DNA of 64,000 nucleotides from Hymenochaete sp. R1 (lineage: Eukaryota; Basidiomycota; Agaricomycetes; Hymenochaetales; Hymenochaetaceae). Under the pieces are notes generated by a model. The model worked only from the letters and a program-made list of their open reading frames with translations. It was not told the origin of the DNA and searched no databases. Below are positions 23,463 to 35,773 of this stretch, one piece after another. The DNA lies in assembly GCA_019400425.1 (NCBI GenBank), contig JAFREE010000114.1:1-64000 (forward strand), given 5' to 3'. The translations under genes were made by a program, and so were the position numbers. Position 1 is the first letter of the stretch. Every line of letters starts with the position of its first letter.

Positions 23463-24220
23463 ATGCAATCATCACCTTTAACATCACCAAGCCGTACTCA
23501 AAATAATCCTCCTCCTCCTGAACAATGCAGGTACTCGTCGCCTATTCGTGCCACCCAGGTCATCACTGCGCCCATTCATTGCGCAGCAGAAGGCGGGAGC
23601 TCTAATTTTCAATCGACGTTGAGTGGCGTTGGGGTGGACGCAAGTTTCCATCAGCCTTTCCCTCGGTTCGATCACAAGGAAGCGTTAGAAGACCCATATC
23701 ACGGGGAGATGAATCGGGACCTTGTGTTCAAGGAAGGTCTGTCAACTCTATATTTCCTCCTGTCCCAAAGGTCTTTTGCTCACCACGTGCGTTCCGCCCC
23801 TCCTCGCTTCTTGAAACGCGGCTGTGTGTAAAACACATACGTAGAATTGAACCAAAAGATCCTCGACCTGATTATCGAGTTCCATGCCTGGGCATCAAGC
23901 CGCGCCGAGTCCGAGTCATCTGTGACGGGGAACACGCTCATGGAAGAGGCGACGGCCATCATGGGGCTCGAACAGGAACAAGGCAGGTGGCGATTCTTTC
24001 CGTCGTTTAGTATTGGTATGCGGAAATTGCTGCCTTTTCGTCCCCTCCTCTTCCTTCGGTCACATTTCATTTCCTCTGGTCTCTGGTATAGGTTCTTGTT
24101 TTTGGGTGAAGCTGATTATATGCGCTTGGCTCCTTGATAGAGGCCAGTCGACTGCGCCTGGTGGAGTTCATTACTCGAATCAAAGCTGCTTTGGCGACTC
24201 TTATGGATCTCTCACTCTAA
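23463..24220 (+). CDS. Hypothetical protein, 174 aa
   Basis: Three exons, 23463-23736, 23845-24015 and 24141-24220, with phases that close exactly. The N-terminal half is Ser/Pro/Asn-rich (MQSSPLTSPSRTQNNPPPP) and probably disordered. The C-terminal half is helical: LNQKILDLIIEFHAWASS, then RLRLVEFITRIKAALATL ending at a TAA. No signal peptide or membrane segment. I do not recognise the family. The model rests on splice sites and on sensible sequence across the joins. Confidence 0.55.
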
Positions 24221-25013
24221 ATCGAACTTCGCCAACTGACTGCCGTCTCTCGCTTTTTCTGTCCTCGTTGCTACAATATGTTCTCGTGCTTTCGACACAT
24301 CCAAAGCATTTTAGACGTGTCTTAGAAAGAAATGTATGTATAATTGTCTTGAAGGAGGAGAGTATATATTATAAGCTATCACTGAATTGTGCCTATTGGG
24401 TTCGAGGGTATATACTACAGGAAATAAATGTGGCCATATGCGTACTACTACTCAGCTTCGGCTTCAAAATTCAAGATGCTTACTCCGTCGTATTTCTTTC
24501 TCTTTCCATTAATTGCCTCCCTTTTCATCAATATCTGCATCATTTTCATCACCAATATTCTTACCGATTCTCGGAATCATGAAAAGTCAATACCATAGTG
24601 TGAACGAAATTCTTTGATAATATGCTTGTCTGAAAACGTCGGCATGGTACTGTACATCGCGTCTTGCAGAAAGCTACTGATACGGTATGGTAAAGCCATC
24701 ACACAAAGATAACTAATATGAACCGAATGTGTTACAATTATGGGGAAAAAATAGAAGGCTGAAAAAAAGATCATAAAACAAGATGCGATGATGATAATAA
24801 TGATGGTAAACATGAAAATAAATGAAGGAAGATCCACGATTGCCAGCGTTCGTGATGTATCTGTTCGAAGAATTTACCTTCGCACAACCACGACTTGAAA
24901 GCGGTTGTCTTAAAAGATGATACAACCGTTACCAGTCTTGCTATGCTGAGTCTGCTTGGTGGGTCTTCCCCGCGGAATGAATGTTCCTCTATGTGATCAC
25001 CAAAGACAAAGAG
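24221..25013. other. Intergenic, no gene seen
   Basis: Convergent 3' ends of the flanking genes. The 24480-24840 part is AT-rich and pyrimidine-skewed. No coding frame or RNA gene supported. Confidence 0.4.
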
Positions 25014-25570
25014 TTAGACGCCGGGATATGGACCAACGGGAGCATCGAGTACATACACAGAATGGACGGCACTAGAAAATGTCCCCCTTCGCTTCGGCTT
25101 GTCCTTTCCTTTCGCACTTCTGAACGCAAGCTCGGTCGGCTTTAATGATAACACAGAGAGGTATGGTGAATACGCACTGGGTCTGCGAGGCATCTGCATT
25201 CCCGTTTTCTTGCACATCGGCGTCTCTTTTGCCAGGAGCGTCGACCAATTTGACCGCGGGCGAAGTTGTGGCGGCAGCCGGAGCAGCGGCAGGTTCCTTC
25301 AAGATCCTAGGCTGAGTCTGCTCCTCAGACTTTCTTTGGTCTTGGGCACCGGTGGTTTCGCCGGCTTTAGCAGTCTGGTCCTGATTTTCATTGATTCTGT
25401 TTGCAATAAAGGGTCGCACTTTGGTTAGCTTAGCTCCGCGGGCGAGGAGAGAGATTTTCTCACTGGTTCTCGGGTATTTGCGTCGATGATGACAACGGCT
25501 GAGGTTGTGATGGCTCGGAAAGATTGCTCGCCGCCGGAACTGGTGATATTCCATCCTTCACCGAGCTCAT
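25014..25570 (-). CDS. Hypothetical low-complexity protein, 151 aa
   Basis: Three exons, 25464-25570, 25174-25396 and 25014-25139. The start is MSSVKDGISPVPAASNL. The middle is Gln/Glu/Ala-rich (EPAAAPAAATTSPAVK), and the end is basic, then a short hydrophobic tail VHSVYVLDAPVGPYPGV. Mostly disordered; no domain recognised. The second donor site (TGC followed by GTATTC) is not strong, so the last exon is the least certain part. Confidence 0.45.
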
Positions 25571-26441
25571 TATGTGAGTGGAATACGACTTAAAGGATCG
25601 GTCGGGTAAGGTGTAGCAGGCGAAGGTGAAAGAGAGAACAAGAGAGGCGATGGACGAAGGCAGCCGTTTACCGGACTCGAGTGGTCTTTTTTGTATGGGA
25701 CGATTTGAATAAAGATCAAGCTTCTGCCTCCGAAACGAACATCAGCTCCCGTTGATTGCGCACCTGAGCACCGCATTGTTAGATCAGATTCACCGCCCCG
25801 CTACGGATATCATCAATCAGACTGAATGACATTGTAATTGGTGAACCATTAATATTGGTTGAATGCTCCTCTGATGGACCTGTGCGATTCCGTGGGGCTT
25901 TGTAAGTCCACGAAGACGCTCGAAAAACGTGGACGAGGCAGGACAAGCGTCTTAACTGAGGCGAGGAAATGTTAATGAAACAAGTGTTCGTCTTCGACTG
26001 GCCATGCTCAACACAGGTTGATCTCGCGAAGGACTTGAAAAGGAAGCCTCGATTCCGTCCTCGTGCTGCACACATTGCGTCCTCTTTTGTATGCAAGCGC
26101 CTGCCAATGCTCGTTGTATTCGCTCAAGAATGGCAAAAAAGAGTCGAAGTCGGTGGTGGTGATCCGCCGACGGGACGGGGAAAGCACGATCTTACGGCTC
26201 CATCAGTTGATCTGCACCCTTGGGTCATCCGAAACGACGCTGAGCTCGGCCCAGCGACAGCCAGACCTCTTGACTATTAACCACAGCCTATACATGTGCA
26301 TGTCTATGCTATGCTACTAGGACACAGCTCGTGATACTAAAAGGCGGAAGGTGGTTGCTTTGCATTTGAATCCGCAACCTCTCGCTATCGTCCTCTTCTC
26401 CCTCCCGAGCCCGTGCCAACTTCTACGCTCACTGTGGCACC
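25571..26441. other. Intergenic, no gene seen
   Basis: Lies between two gene starts that point apart, so it should hold both promoters. No convincing TATA or coding frame was found. Confidence 0.4.
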
Positions 26442-28112
26442 ATGTCGCCCATTCCACTCCAGCCCCCAGACTCTGGCAAGCGCAAAGCCTTGTCGATTGC
26501 CGTTCGCTATGACGAGCTGGCGGAAAAATTTCCCCATGAGGATCCCCCGTTGCGACTCGAGGGCACGCACCATGATCCTCTGGTATTGAGGCAGCTCTTG
26601 ATAGGTGAGCTACCATGTGCTCTATCTGAAGGCAATCGTTCTGACCATTTAACAATCTTTGTGCCAAAGACAGGTACCATTACCAGGAGAAAGATATCAC
26701 TATTCTCATGGACGGGGAGGGGTACGAGAACCCCACGAGGGTGAACATGGTTCGATTCTATTTAGCTACTGTTCATCCGCTTCCAGAGGATGCGAACTGA
26801 CAGTGTCTAATAAGATCAAGGCAATGCATGACTTAGTTGACGACGCACAGCCTGGAGATCATCTTGTCTTTCATTGTTAGTGTGCATGGCAAAGTTTCTT
26901 CGCTTCCTCACTCAAAAAGCCTAGTTTCTGGGCATGGTTCTCAGGTGAAAGATATAAGTGGTGATGAAGCTGACGGGATGGACGAAGGTCCGTGTAAAGT
27001 TTCTTTACAACCTTTTTTTTTTGACAAATCTCACGTACATTCGTTTGATAGTAATATGGCCCATGGATATATTATATGATCCCGATCCTGAAAAAGTCGA
27101 AGGTTTAATCCTAGATGATGTTGGTCTCATTTATTTTTTATGTCATGGGTTAGTGGGTGATGCTGATACACGTGTCAGGAATTGAATGAGATTCTCGTGC
27201 AGGGTCTTCCCGATGATGTCCATATGACGGTGCGTTTCACCATTTTGATATCAGGTATGGTATCGATATAACTTCTCGTCCGTTCAGGTTCTCTTTGATT
27301 GTTGTCACTCTGGAACGGGTTTAGGTGAGTATATGGTCATATGCTTCTGTGATGAACTTGGATTCTTATGATATTCTGTCCCAAGACCTGCCCCATACAT
27401 TTCCAACCGTCCAATTTGATTCCATTTGCTCTTCGCCGATATCCCGAGTGGCGTCTCCGATTCCTCTTTCCGCTATCGAGGAATCCCCATTTTTCCTTAG
27501 CGAGCAGCATTCTTCGCACTACTGCCCTTTTCCTCCTGCTCTTTCGTCAGGGGACGTGTTTGCAGCTGATGGACTCTCAGTCAGGGGGAAGCATTGGAAC
27601 GTTCCAGGACCTTCAGGCGACGCTGACACGATCTTGTGTCGGAAAGCGTCCTTGCCTTTGACGAACGTACGGCCCAAGAAAGAGCACACGATGCGGAGGA
27701 GCAACACGCTGAGTGGGAAATCCGGTAGTCTCAGTGCGTTTCTTAAAATACATATTCTTAGTTTCATTGAACGTACTGCTAAATTTGAGTCGGATTCCGA
27801 TCTTTTCGTTGGTTGTTGACTGCGGAAAGATTTGCCACACTCTGCCCGCGGAGTGGTGATATCGCGGCCTGGTGAAGAAGACAATGTCCGAAGCTTCTCC
27901 GATGAGCGTCCTCCGAGGAGGACTCGTAGGAGAAACGGATTGACTTCCAGCGAGTTTGGTGATGACGGAAAAGTTTCCGCGCATGTGGTACGGTCAGCTA
28001 CTGCCTAGAGATGAAATGGCACTTACCTGTACTCTGAGTGAAGACATCTTGGTCAGCATGCTTGGACAGTCAGCTTGGTATCGAATGTCCTAAGGGTGGG
28101 ATCTTGACTATG
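26442..28112 (+). CDS. Metacaspase (caspase-fold cysteine protease), 3' end not resolved
   Basis: Exons traced: 26442-26604, 26670-26750, 26815-26875, 26925-26987, 27052-27119, 27179-27229, 27288-27324, 27386-27724, 27830-27987, 28044-28112. The N-terminal KALSIAVRYDEL starts the caspase fold. The catalytic His is in HFSGHGSQVKD and the catalytic Cys in VLFDCCHSGTGLDLP. A long Ser-rich loop follows, then the conserved TSWSACLDSQLG strand and GGILTM. Type I-like metacaspases cleave after Arg/Lys and act in stress responses and protein quality control; no N-terminal prodomain is visible. After 28112 no single continuation is convincing, and the C-terminal strands may lie in 28170-28300. The large loop after the Cys is unlike the short linker of yeast Mca1. 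Confidence 0.75.
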
Positions 28113-28339
28113 GTAAGTTTTCATGTTGTGTTTGCGCATCCGTATGAGCTATGTGGAGATACAATAGCGTACCGACGCCAGAGCGCCGAAGCAGGCGGGA
28201 ACTGGTTTCAAGGGCTATTTCTCCTGGTAATTCTTTGTCGCGAGTTTCAAAGATCCACTCAGGTCGCGTGTGGCCCTTGTGGTAGTGCTCCACGCACTCG
28301 TCCGAATGCTTCGCTTCGAATACGCTTGATGATCATCAT

Positions 28340-28800
28340 TGACGCTGAACTTTCCTGACTAGAAATTTGATAAGCTGCTGAGTAAGCAACATCTGGTTCT
28401 GTTCATCCTCCACTCTAAGTGTGAGCCATGCTTTCCAGGGGAAAACGTCTTCAGGACGAATAGAGAAATGCTCGAAGACCTCACGTATGTCTTTTCATAA
28501 TCCGTACCACGGCACCTCTCTAATACAGGCCCCCTTATAGCAAGGAACTTCACGAAGTCACAAAGAAGGCGAGGGCCCACTTCATACAGAAGGGCTGGGA
28601 ACCTCCCCAATCGAAGCCTTGTGTCAGTATTTTCCTCTCTTTTCTCTGACCATGATACAATCCACTGTTCTAAATCATATGCCTCTTTACATAGATGGGA
28701 AGCCTGCGCCGCCTGGTGAGTCTATATCCCATCGCGATTCTCATTACGTCTTTTCTATTTCTGACGCACTGTCAACGCTTAGGAGGACGTTTTAGATAGA
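28340..28800 (+). CDS. Unassigned exon cluster, possibly the 3' end of the metacaspase gene
   Basis: Two blocks read like spliced protein: one containing CEPCFPGENVFRTNREML, ending at a GTATGT donor, and one containing SKELHEVTKKARAHFIQKGW. They may be followed by a short exon with GKPAPPG and a final GGRFR before a TAG. I could not join them to the metacaspase in frame with confidence, and I do not recognise the sequence. Confidence 0.3.
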
Positions 28801-29609
28801 GCTTTTACCTTTTGATTTCCTATCTTTCGATTTATTTTACCATTTTCGCACCATAACTTATTGACCAGAAGTTCATATACCTTTCGAACATAATTATCCT
28901 TAATGGAATAATTGCTCTTTTTGCTTCGTTTGATGACACGCCTTATTTTATGTGGAAGTGATGGATTAAAATGTCGTAAACGTTCAATTTCTTTTCACGT
29001 TATCTGCGCCAGCGCATTGTCTCGATGTCAGTCGCGGATGATTTTCCAACTTGCTCCCTTTTGGTCATTGAGAGCCCATCAATCTGCGATTTTCTCCACG
29101 TCTTCCCTCTTCGTTTCTAAGACGGGGTAAAATGCGCCCACGAATGAAGGCACCACCGTGTGAAAGGCAAGTAAATCCATGTTTTTGTTGTTCACGAGTC
29201 TAAACGCATGCATTTATCTTGACAGTGTATAACTCGCATGCTGACAGAACAGAAATTGATGGTTCTCACAAAATTACGTCGTTCTTGATTTATATGGCTT
29301 TGGGACTAAGACCAGCCAGTACTCAGATGTTCGACTGGACAGTGCATATATTTTCGATACATTGCCTCATGAGGATTCTACCAGCAGTTCCGTATCCCGA
29401 CGAACCGGGGATCCCTGTGAAAAATTGGGACTCTGTACTTGCAGAACGTTCATGCGACTGGTAGGGGCTTCGGTGGCGTTGTACATCCAGTCTTAAAGAT
29501 AGGCTTCCTGGGTACAGGTTGTGCCTGTGGGGAAAGTGGATATATGATATCACTGAAAAAAAAACTGATGGTCGCCAGTGCCCGCACCGACTCTCTCCTG
29601 ATCTCCGCG
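28801..29609. other. Intergenic, no gene seen
   Basis: AT-rich for the first 300 bases. Open frames of 70-80 codons occur without any recognisable feature. The end holds the promoter of the dehydrogenase gene. Confidence 0.35.
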
Positions 29610-30560
29610 ATGGTGAATGAAACGATTTGGTTTATAACCGGGTATTTTCATCAATTCCGAGCAACAACAGAGCACTTCTGACATATTTCTTATTTTGCAA
29701 AGCGCATCAAGGGGCCTGGGATTAGAGTTCGTCCGTCAACTGACGGAGGATCCTACGAATATCGTGCTTGCGTCTTGCAGACACCCTGAGACTGCGACGG
29801 CCCTGACTTCTCTCACCGACGCTCTCCATGAGGGCAGGTTGCATATGATACAGTTGGACGTGACGAACGAATCCTCTGTCAGAAAAGCCGTAGCGGAGTC
29901 GGAGGATTTGTTGGGAGACAAAGGTATCGATTACTTGTGTAACAATGCGGCAGTCGTGAGTGCGAATAATACAAGAATAGGAATGAAGCTTACTAATAAT
30001 TATTCCAACGGTTAGAACATAACTGGAGATGACCTTGCCTCCGACTTTGACCCTCAGAAGTTCCTGACGACGATACACAGTAATGTCATTGGGCCTGCGA
30101 TGGTCTCCAACGCCTTCCGCCCGCTCCTCAGAAAGGGAAATAGGAAGGTGATGATAAACATGTCGAGCGGACTTGGGGGCTTTGGACGGGGCTACAAGGA
30201 GATCTATAGCACGTATGCAATCTCTAAGTCGGCCTTGAACATGCTTGTGAGCGCCAGGCTTTACGTTCTCATCGGAACGAGGGGGGCTAACATGATACCA
30301 GACGTACAAGCAAGCGAATGAAGATCCTAGTATCATTGCATTTGCGATGTGTCCTGGATGGTGCAAAACAGGTTCGCCTTTATCAAGTTGTGGTATCTTC
30401 CCACTGATCCATAATATTTCAATCTTCAGACATGGGAGGCGAGGGTGCCTTGATTGATCCTGACTACAGCGTGTCACGTATGATACCGTTCTTCAAGGCA
30501 GCAACGAAGGAGCATTCTGGTCAATTCTTCACTCACGAAGGTGAAGCCTCGCCCTGGTGA
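29610..30560 (+). CDS. Short-chain dehydrogenase/reductase (SDR)
   Basis: Five exons, 29610-29641, 29703-29955, 30016-30246, 30302-30371, 30430-30560, giving 238 aa. The cofactor loop TGASRGLG is made only when the first intron is removed. NNAAV follows the fourth strand, the catalytic Ser lies in INMSSGLGG, and the catalytic pair is in YAISK. PGWCKTDMGG follows, then a C-terminal PW. The N-terminal glycine pattern suits NADP(H). The closest type I know is the C-factor/sniffer-like class of fungal and bacterial SDRs; the substrate cannot be told. Complete, with no lesions. Confidence 0.9.
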
Positions 30561-30860
30561 TTTCTATGAAAACGAAAGAGAAAGACGTGCTCGAGAATCG
30601 GCGTAGGGTTGCTCGTTTCGATAACTATTATGCAAGCCAAAATATTTAATGTGGATTCTTTTTTGCTTGTTACTTGTATAAAGAAACAGTCGTTCATTCA
30701 TATCCAAAAGCGGAGTCGTGGTAAATCGTTACATGTTTATGTTTATAATCAATCGATCCTAACCCTCAATACAAAGAACAAATACTTCGAGATTTATGCC
30801 TCCACAGGGTATCAAAACAAAACGAAAAGCGAAGATAAATAAACAAAGCCCCGATTACAC

Positions 30861-31895
30861 TCATTTCGATTTGTGCAGAATGAGTTCGAAGTCAAACGGA
30901 TTCCTTTCGCTAACCCTCCTGATTCCCCCAACCCAGTATTTATCACCGAGAATATCCACCCTTCGTACCCCGTTCTTCCTATCAGACTCGGCCCTGCGTG
31001 TTCTCCGCGTATACATACGGCTCGCGGTGATGAACTGTTCCTCGGACACCTTCGCCCATTCCGCCTGCGTCACTTGCTTCTGCAGACTCTTATAGACGCC
31101 ATACAGGACGTCGCCGACCAGAATAACGCGACCGGGTGCGATACGGATCAGCCACGGGTCCTCAAACTTGCCGAATTCCTCGCAGAAGATGTTCATCTCT
31201 TTGACGGGAGGTGAAGACGCGACTTGTTGCAGATAGCCTTCGTTGATTGTGACCAACTTGCGGGATGAGCTATTGGGCGTAAGAGGGCTGTAAGTCGGCA
31301 GCGTCAGGTCCATGAAGAGATGGCCCTCGTCATTCAGGATGGGATGAACGTTTACGCGAGGGGCGTAGTCGGAGTTCATGTACTTCATTCCCGCTATTGA
31401 CCGCGCGAAAAATTTCAAAGATGGTGCATTATCAGCAACGTGTCCGCCGCGTTGGAAGAGAGACGAACACTCACATTGGGGAAAGTAATAAGGGTCGAAT
31501 TGAGAGTAGTATCGAGGATCGTGATGATTTGGGTATGGACCGAGCATCGCTCCCGCACTTCGCGGGGAAGGCGGACTGAGGGACATAGCGCCCATTCGTG
31601 GGCTACACCTGGGACTCGGCGGAAGTGGGTGGAATGCGGCAGTCATAAGAGAAGGACTTGGTGGGAGGGGGATGTAGGATGGTAGCATGGGTACGCCAAC
31701 GTAGCCCGAGGGCGGGTGGTAGTAATTGTAGTATGCGTCAAGGTACATCGAGGAGCTGCTTGGCGAAGGAATGGGCGATGGCGAATGAGGCGAAGGTGAA
31801 CGTGAAGCTCTTAGGTTGGGCAGGACAGGCCGAAGGTGGTATTCGTCGTCTTCTTCGTAGGTTGGGTAACCAGCGCGGTTGACGGTAAGAGGCAT
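30861..31895 (-). CDS. DUF6699-like protein, copy 1
   Basis: Two exons, 31475-31895 and 30861-31393, giving 317 aa. The 81-base intron between them has no stop and would otherwise read through. The N-terminal 150 residues are Pro/Ser/Tyr-rich and disordered. The C-terminal 165 residues carry the domain found in many mushroom proteins: a VNVHPIL strand, a WLIRIAPGRVILVGDVLYGV helix and RRVDILGDKYWVGGI near the end. The same pattern recurs in the genes at 54416 and 60206. Function unknown; soluble. Confidence 0.7.
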   Translation of the reverse strand: MPLTVNRAGYPTYEEDDEYHLRPVLPNLRASRSPSPHSPSPIPSPSSSSMYLDAYYNYYHPPSGYVGVPMLPSYIPLPPSPSLMTAAFHPLPPSPRCSPRMGAMSLSPPSPRSAGAMLGPYPNHHDPRYYSQFDPYYFPQCECSSLFQRGGHVADNAPSLKFFARSIAGMKYMNSDYAPRVNVHPILNDEGHLFMDLTLPTYSPLTPNSSSRKLVTINEGYLQQVASSPPVKEMNIFCEEFGKFEDPWLIRIAPGRVILVGDVLYGVYKSLQKQVTQAEWAKVSEEQFITASRMYTRRTRRAESDRKNGVRRVDILGDKYWVGGIRRVSERNPFDFELILHKSK

Positions 31896-34180
31896 TATGC
31901 TGGTGCAAATTTATAGCTTTGGGTAAGAAGGAAGTGTTGTAGCCGCAGTCAAGCGTCTGTCAGATAAACGCTTTTGAGTTCGATGGCAGTTTGAACGAGA
32001 AAACTGGAGGGTAGATGCAAATGAGGAGAGTTCCGGGTCTGGTCTAAAAAAAGTTCCACGACACACCAAGGACAGGTGTTTATATGCATTCCAGAAGATT
32101 TCGTAGTAGGTCCTTACGTCCTGATTCTTCAACATCAGTCGTCTTACCGACGATTCATCCAGGCCGATTCCGAGGCAGTGCGTGCTGCGAGGCGAGAGAT
32201 GCAACGACCCGGTAATTTGCGATCTAAGGCTCCGATTCCCGTGGACAGAGTCGTAGAGATCTTTTTCTGGTGACCTTGCGTAGCAATGGCTGAGAAACCT
32301 GGGAAAGCCAAAGAGCAGGATCCGATGCACTGAATAGATGATTTCAAAGGAACACACAGCCCTTTGAGGGTCGATTGCGTAGCAGTTCCGCACTGTTTTT
32401 CACTTTGATTCCGATGGTGACGGGCGCTGAGGAAAGTGTTCAGAAACACACAGCACCGCAGCGATAGCCGAGCATCTCATTGCGTAATTGACGCTCCGCC
32501 AAATGCCGGCCCGCGGTCCAAGGATGCAAAAAAAAAAATAATGCTCGCCACACAGCATCTCTTTCTTGCTTTCGACACTCCTTGGCTACTATGACGTTGA
32601 TTGCTCTTCGGCTACTAGAAAGTGCTGTCAGTCATAATATAGGTATCATCCTACTGTTCTTGTTAAGCTATGCAACACGTAGCTCCAAGGGCCACGGTAT
32701 TCCGGGTCTGAAGGAGGACAAACACCCTCAGAAAAACTTAGATCCTTCTGATTATCATTTGAGTACGATGGATTATCATTTGAAAGTTTGCAAGAGCTGC
32801 ATTAGTATTACTTTGAAATTCTCGCCGTCGCGCACCTGATAGTAATCTAGACGCTTGTCTTCCTCGTCATCCCCCATTAGCGCCTAATCACGCAGCTCAC
32901 GGAAAATCGCGAAGGCCGACGAGCGAGAGATCAGTTTTAACGAAAGCGATCACTGGCACTTAGGCACCTGAAGTCTTTAGAACCAGATATCGAACTAGAT
33001 GAGTTACTGCAGCACGAGAGCTCAAAGGGTGTATTAGGCGGTTAGAAGGGCTTTACGGTACCTCGGCCTCGCAATTCAAAGTTCGGGATTACCCTTACAT
33101 GAGTAGTGGCACTAGCAGTGAGCAGCTCCGAGTCCAGTATCAATCAACAGAGATGTCTATCTGTCGGGATTTAGTCAGTAGATCTTTTTCGCGGCCTTAC
33201 GGCGTGCGATGGTATCATCCTCCTCATGACCCTTCCCTAGCTCAAGCAGCTGATAATAAGTGAGGACGAAGAAGGGGGAGTCTACTGACTCTACTCATGC
33301 CCGCAGCAGCTAGATTACCGGAAGAATAAATAAAATTATATATCCCAAAAGTATTTCATTCTTTGGTCTATTTCGTCATTTTTTATGCTGCATAATAGGC
33401 GAATAATGTCGCATTAAGAGCATTGCTTCGAGAACAAAAATCGTGAAGACAAGCAACTCAAAGAAGAGGATGGAGGACACGGGAGAGAGAGAGGACGGCG
33501 TAATGCTTGGCCTTGTTTGGATCTGATTATCCTCGGTTACTCCCGGGCCTTTCGGAGCTGCCCGAACGCCCTTTGACCACGACCGACTACTGGGTACTGG
33601 GTTGCGTGGGCGCGCGTCGTTCCCGCCGTCTTTGAGATGAACCACAACTAATCTATCTATCCATTATCCATTACCACCAGCACAATGCTCACGTCGAATA
33701 AGTTCGAATGTATAGGCTCCGAAATAGCTGGAATATGTATCAACATCAAGGGTCTGTTATATCTCCTTTAAAGAACGTGCAAGAGAGAGTCATCAAGTCG
33801 ATAATCTTCGTTATCTGGTCTGGTGCGTAATATCCAATATTAGGTAGCCATCCTACCAACTGATGATGTGTTGTACTTCAGAAGCAATGCCATCACATAC
33901 GCAGGATTGTCGGGTGTAAGGCTTTCTGACGCTGGCCTTTATTACTGGATGTTGTGTGCATCGGTTGCGATATCTGCATCATCGACTTGCGACTACATGG
34001 ATAATCAATGAAACCCCTTATAGTGTCTCTGTCTGCGCGGCCAGCGTAATTGGATCATCATGTGTCTTATCAATTCCCGTTCTTTCGTTTCTCGTTCGGT
34101 CAAGCGCATCTTGAAATCTCACGAAGTGTACGACGGAGCGCTCACTTAGCAACACTTGGTTTGAAGCGGGAGGACGTTAT
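31896..34180. other. 2.3-kb gene-poor stretch up to the element
   Basis: Contains several frames of 60-160 codons without recognisable domains. A TATA-like TTTATATG lies near 32080. The last bases, GTTAT at 34176-34180, are the left target duplication of the large element. No gene appears to be interrupted by it. Confidence 0.4.
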
Positions 34181-34389
34181 CTATTGCGGATGAATAGTAC
34201 ATTTATTAGATTCAAGCGCAAAGAGGGAGTGCAGAGAGCGAGCGAGTGAAATCCAAGCCCAAGAGCGCAAATCCAAGCCCGCGCATGACTAAAACAAATG
34301 ACGAGCGCGCAAATCCAAGCGCGGCTGCACAACTCCAAGCTAAAATAAGTAAGCGCTTGCGCTTACTCAGCCGTTTCAATGCCCAAGGA
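34181..34389 (+). repeat. Left terminal inverted repeat, 209 bp
   Basis: Identical to the reverse complement of 53575-53783. It contains four near-copies of a word built on AAATCCAAGC (about 34249-34258, 34269-34278, 34311-34320, 34331-34340, the last with AACTCCAAGC), two of them after AGCGC. It also has a near-palindrome AAGTAAGCGCTTGCGCTTAC at about 34347-34366. Repeated words near transposon ends are usually transposase-binding sites; that role is inferred. Divergence starts after GCCCAAGGA. Confidence 0.9.
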
Positions 34390-35415
34390 AGGGAGTTTAA
34401 GTTCAAACATGATTATATCTGGGTTACACTGCATCGAATGGCTACGTGAGCGTGCCTGACATAATTATGTAATGTGACTTTGTGTGACACCAGTAAAATA
34501 AATTACTATTTTCTTATATATTATCAGTATTCTTTGACATTACATAAAAAAAATAGCCTTGGAAGGCCGACAGCCGCAGGCCGACGGCTTAGCAACTAGG
34601 CCACTATTAGGGTATGCATGCATACATGCGCGTATCGAACGGGAGAACCCTCAAGTGTTCCTTCTCTTCGCATGGGGGAACCAAGTAGTTCTCCCTCAGA
34701 TGAAAAAGAGGAGGGACCCAGGGAAGGTGATAGGCAGTTTTGGATGTGTCGGTGTCAGGTGCTGCACACCGACCACCCTCATTGAGCGCCGTCTTCATCT
34801 CAAAACCGAAATTCGTGTCATAGGCAATCTTATAATCATGGACTCTCCACATTCAGGTTCTCCCGGAATGACAAGGTGCTCATCAAGCCCCCAATGCACC
34901 ACCCATCCCCGCAAGCTGAATTCTGGAGAGCTCACCGTCTCTTAGACGCTCGAACTTCACGAAGTCGAACGCATGGTCTTCAACCATCTGGAGACCTCCA
35001 GCGATTCTCCTCACAATTCACTGCACCCTATGCGCTGATGTCTACATATTTGACGAGCCATCAAGCTACCTTGACGCCCGACGATGGCTGAATGCGGCCA
35101 AAGCTATCCGCTCGCTGTCACACTCAAGTCGTACATCATGGCTGTCGAGTACTAAGTTCAACGTCCTTGTATGCACCACCCCCCCACCCCCCCTCTCGAA
35201 TGCACTTTTTATCGTTCCTTCAAATCCTTTCGTGTAATTTAGTTTCAATCAAAGGTGGTTAGACCTATAGAAGTTTTCGAAGTTACGTTGGTCAGATGGA
35301 AAGGGCTGGGGCGCTTAAATATCAAGAAGGGGCGCATGATAGCAAAATCCCCGCATTCTCGTCCGCGCGATCGTTTCGCAAAGAGCTGTGGCGCATCTTC
35401 CACTTCGACTCCCAC

Positions 35416-35457
<42 letters not shown>

Positions 35458-35773
35458 GCGGCGACGACGACGACGACGAAGGACCTCTGTCCCCAGATTG
35501 TACATAGTGTCTTTCTATCCAGTTATCCCCTTGGGTTAAATCATAGCATTTGGTGACGAAGGTGAACAATCATGAGGTACGTCAATTCCTGCGTTACATC
35601 CTCATTCAAATTGGGTGTTCGTACACTGAATTATACATGTCCCCAGGAACTCTGAAGAAGCTCGCGTCAGCGGTTTCTCGCGCAATTTCCAGCGTGCAGT
35701 CGTTCACATCTGCACGGAAGCTATGCGCAAAAAGCCTCGAGAAGCAATAGACTTCGTAATAAGCAACTCCCAA
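34390..35773. other. Element interior before first gene, no gene supported
   Basis: Subterminal AT-rich DNA, then a region around 34560-34720 with short tRNA-like words in an order that rules out a Pol III promoter, then the GAC repeat. It should contain the promoter of the Crinkler-like gene. Confidence 0.4.
35416..35480. repeat. GAC/CGA trinucleotide repeat
   Basis: About 65 bases of nearly pure GAC units, broken by two GGC variants. Open frames across it on both strands (poly-Arg, poly-Asp, poly-Ser) are products of the repeat. Confidence 0.9.

Noticed and set aside
34560..34720. Possible tRNA-derived SINE (TGGCCTAG and GTTCGATAC words)
   Set aside because: On the only strand where both read correctly, the B-box-like word comes before the A-box-like word, and there is no tail or target duplication.
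35245..35569. Poly-Arg, poly-Asp and poly-Ser frames
   Set aside because: Products of the GAC repeat read in different frames.
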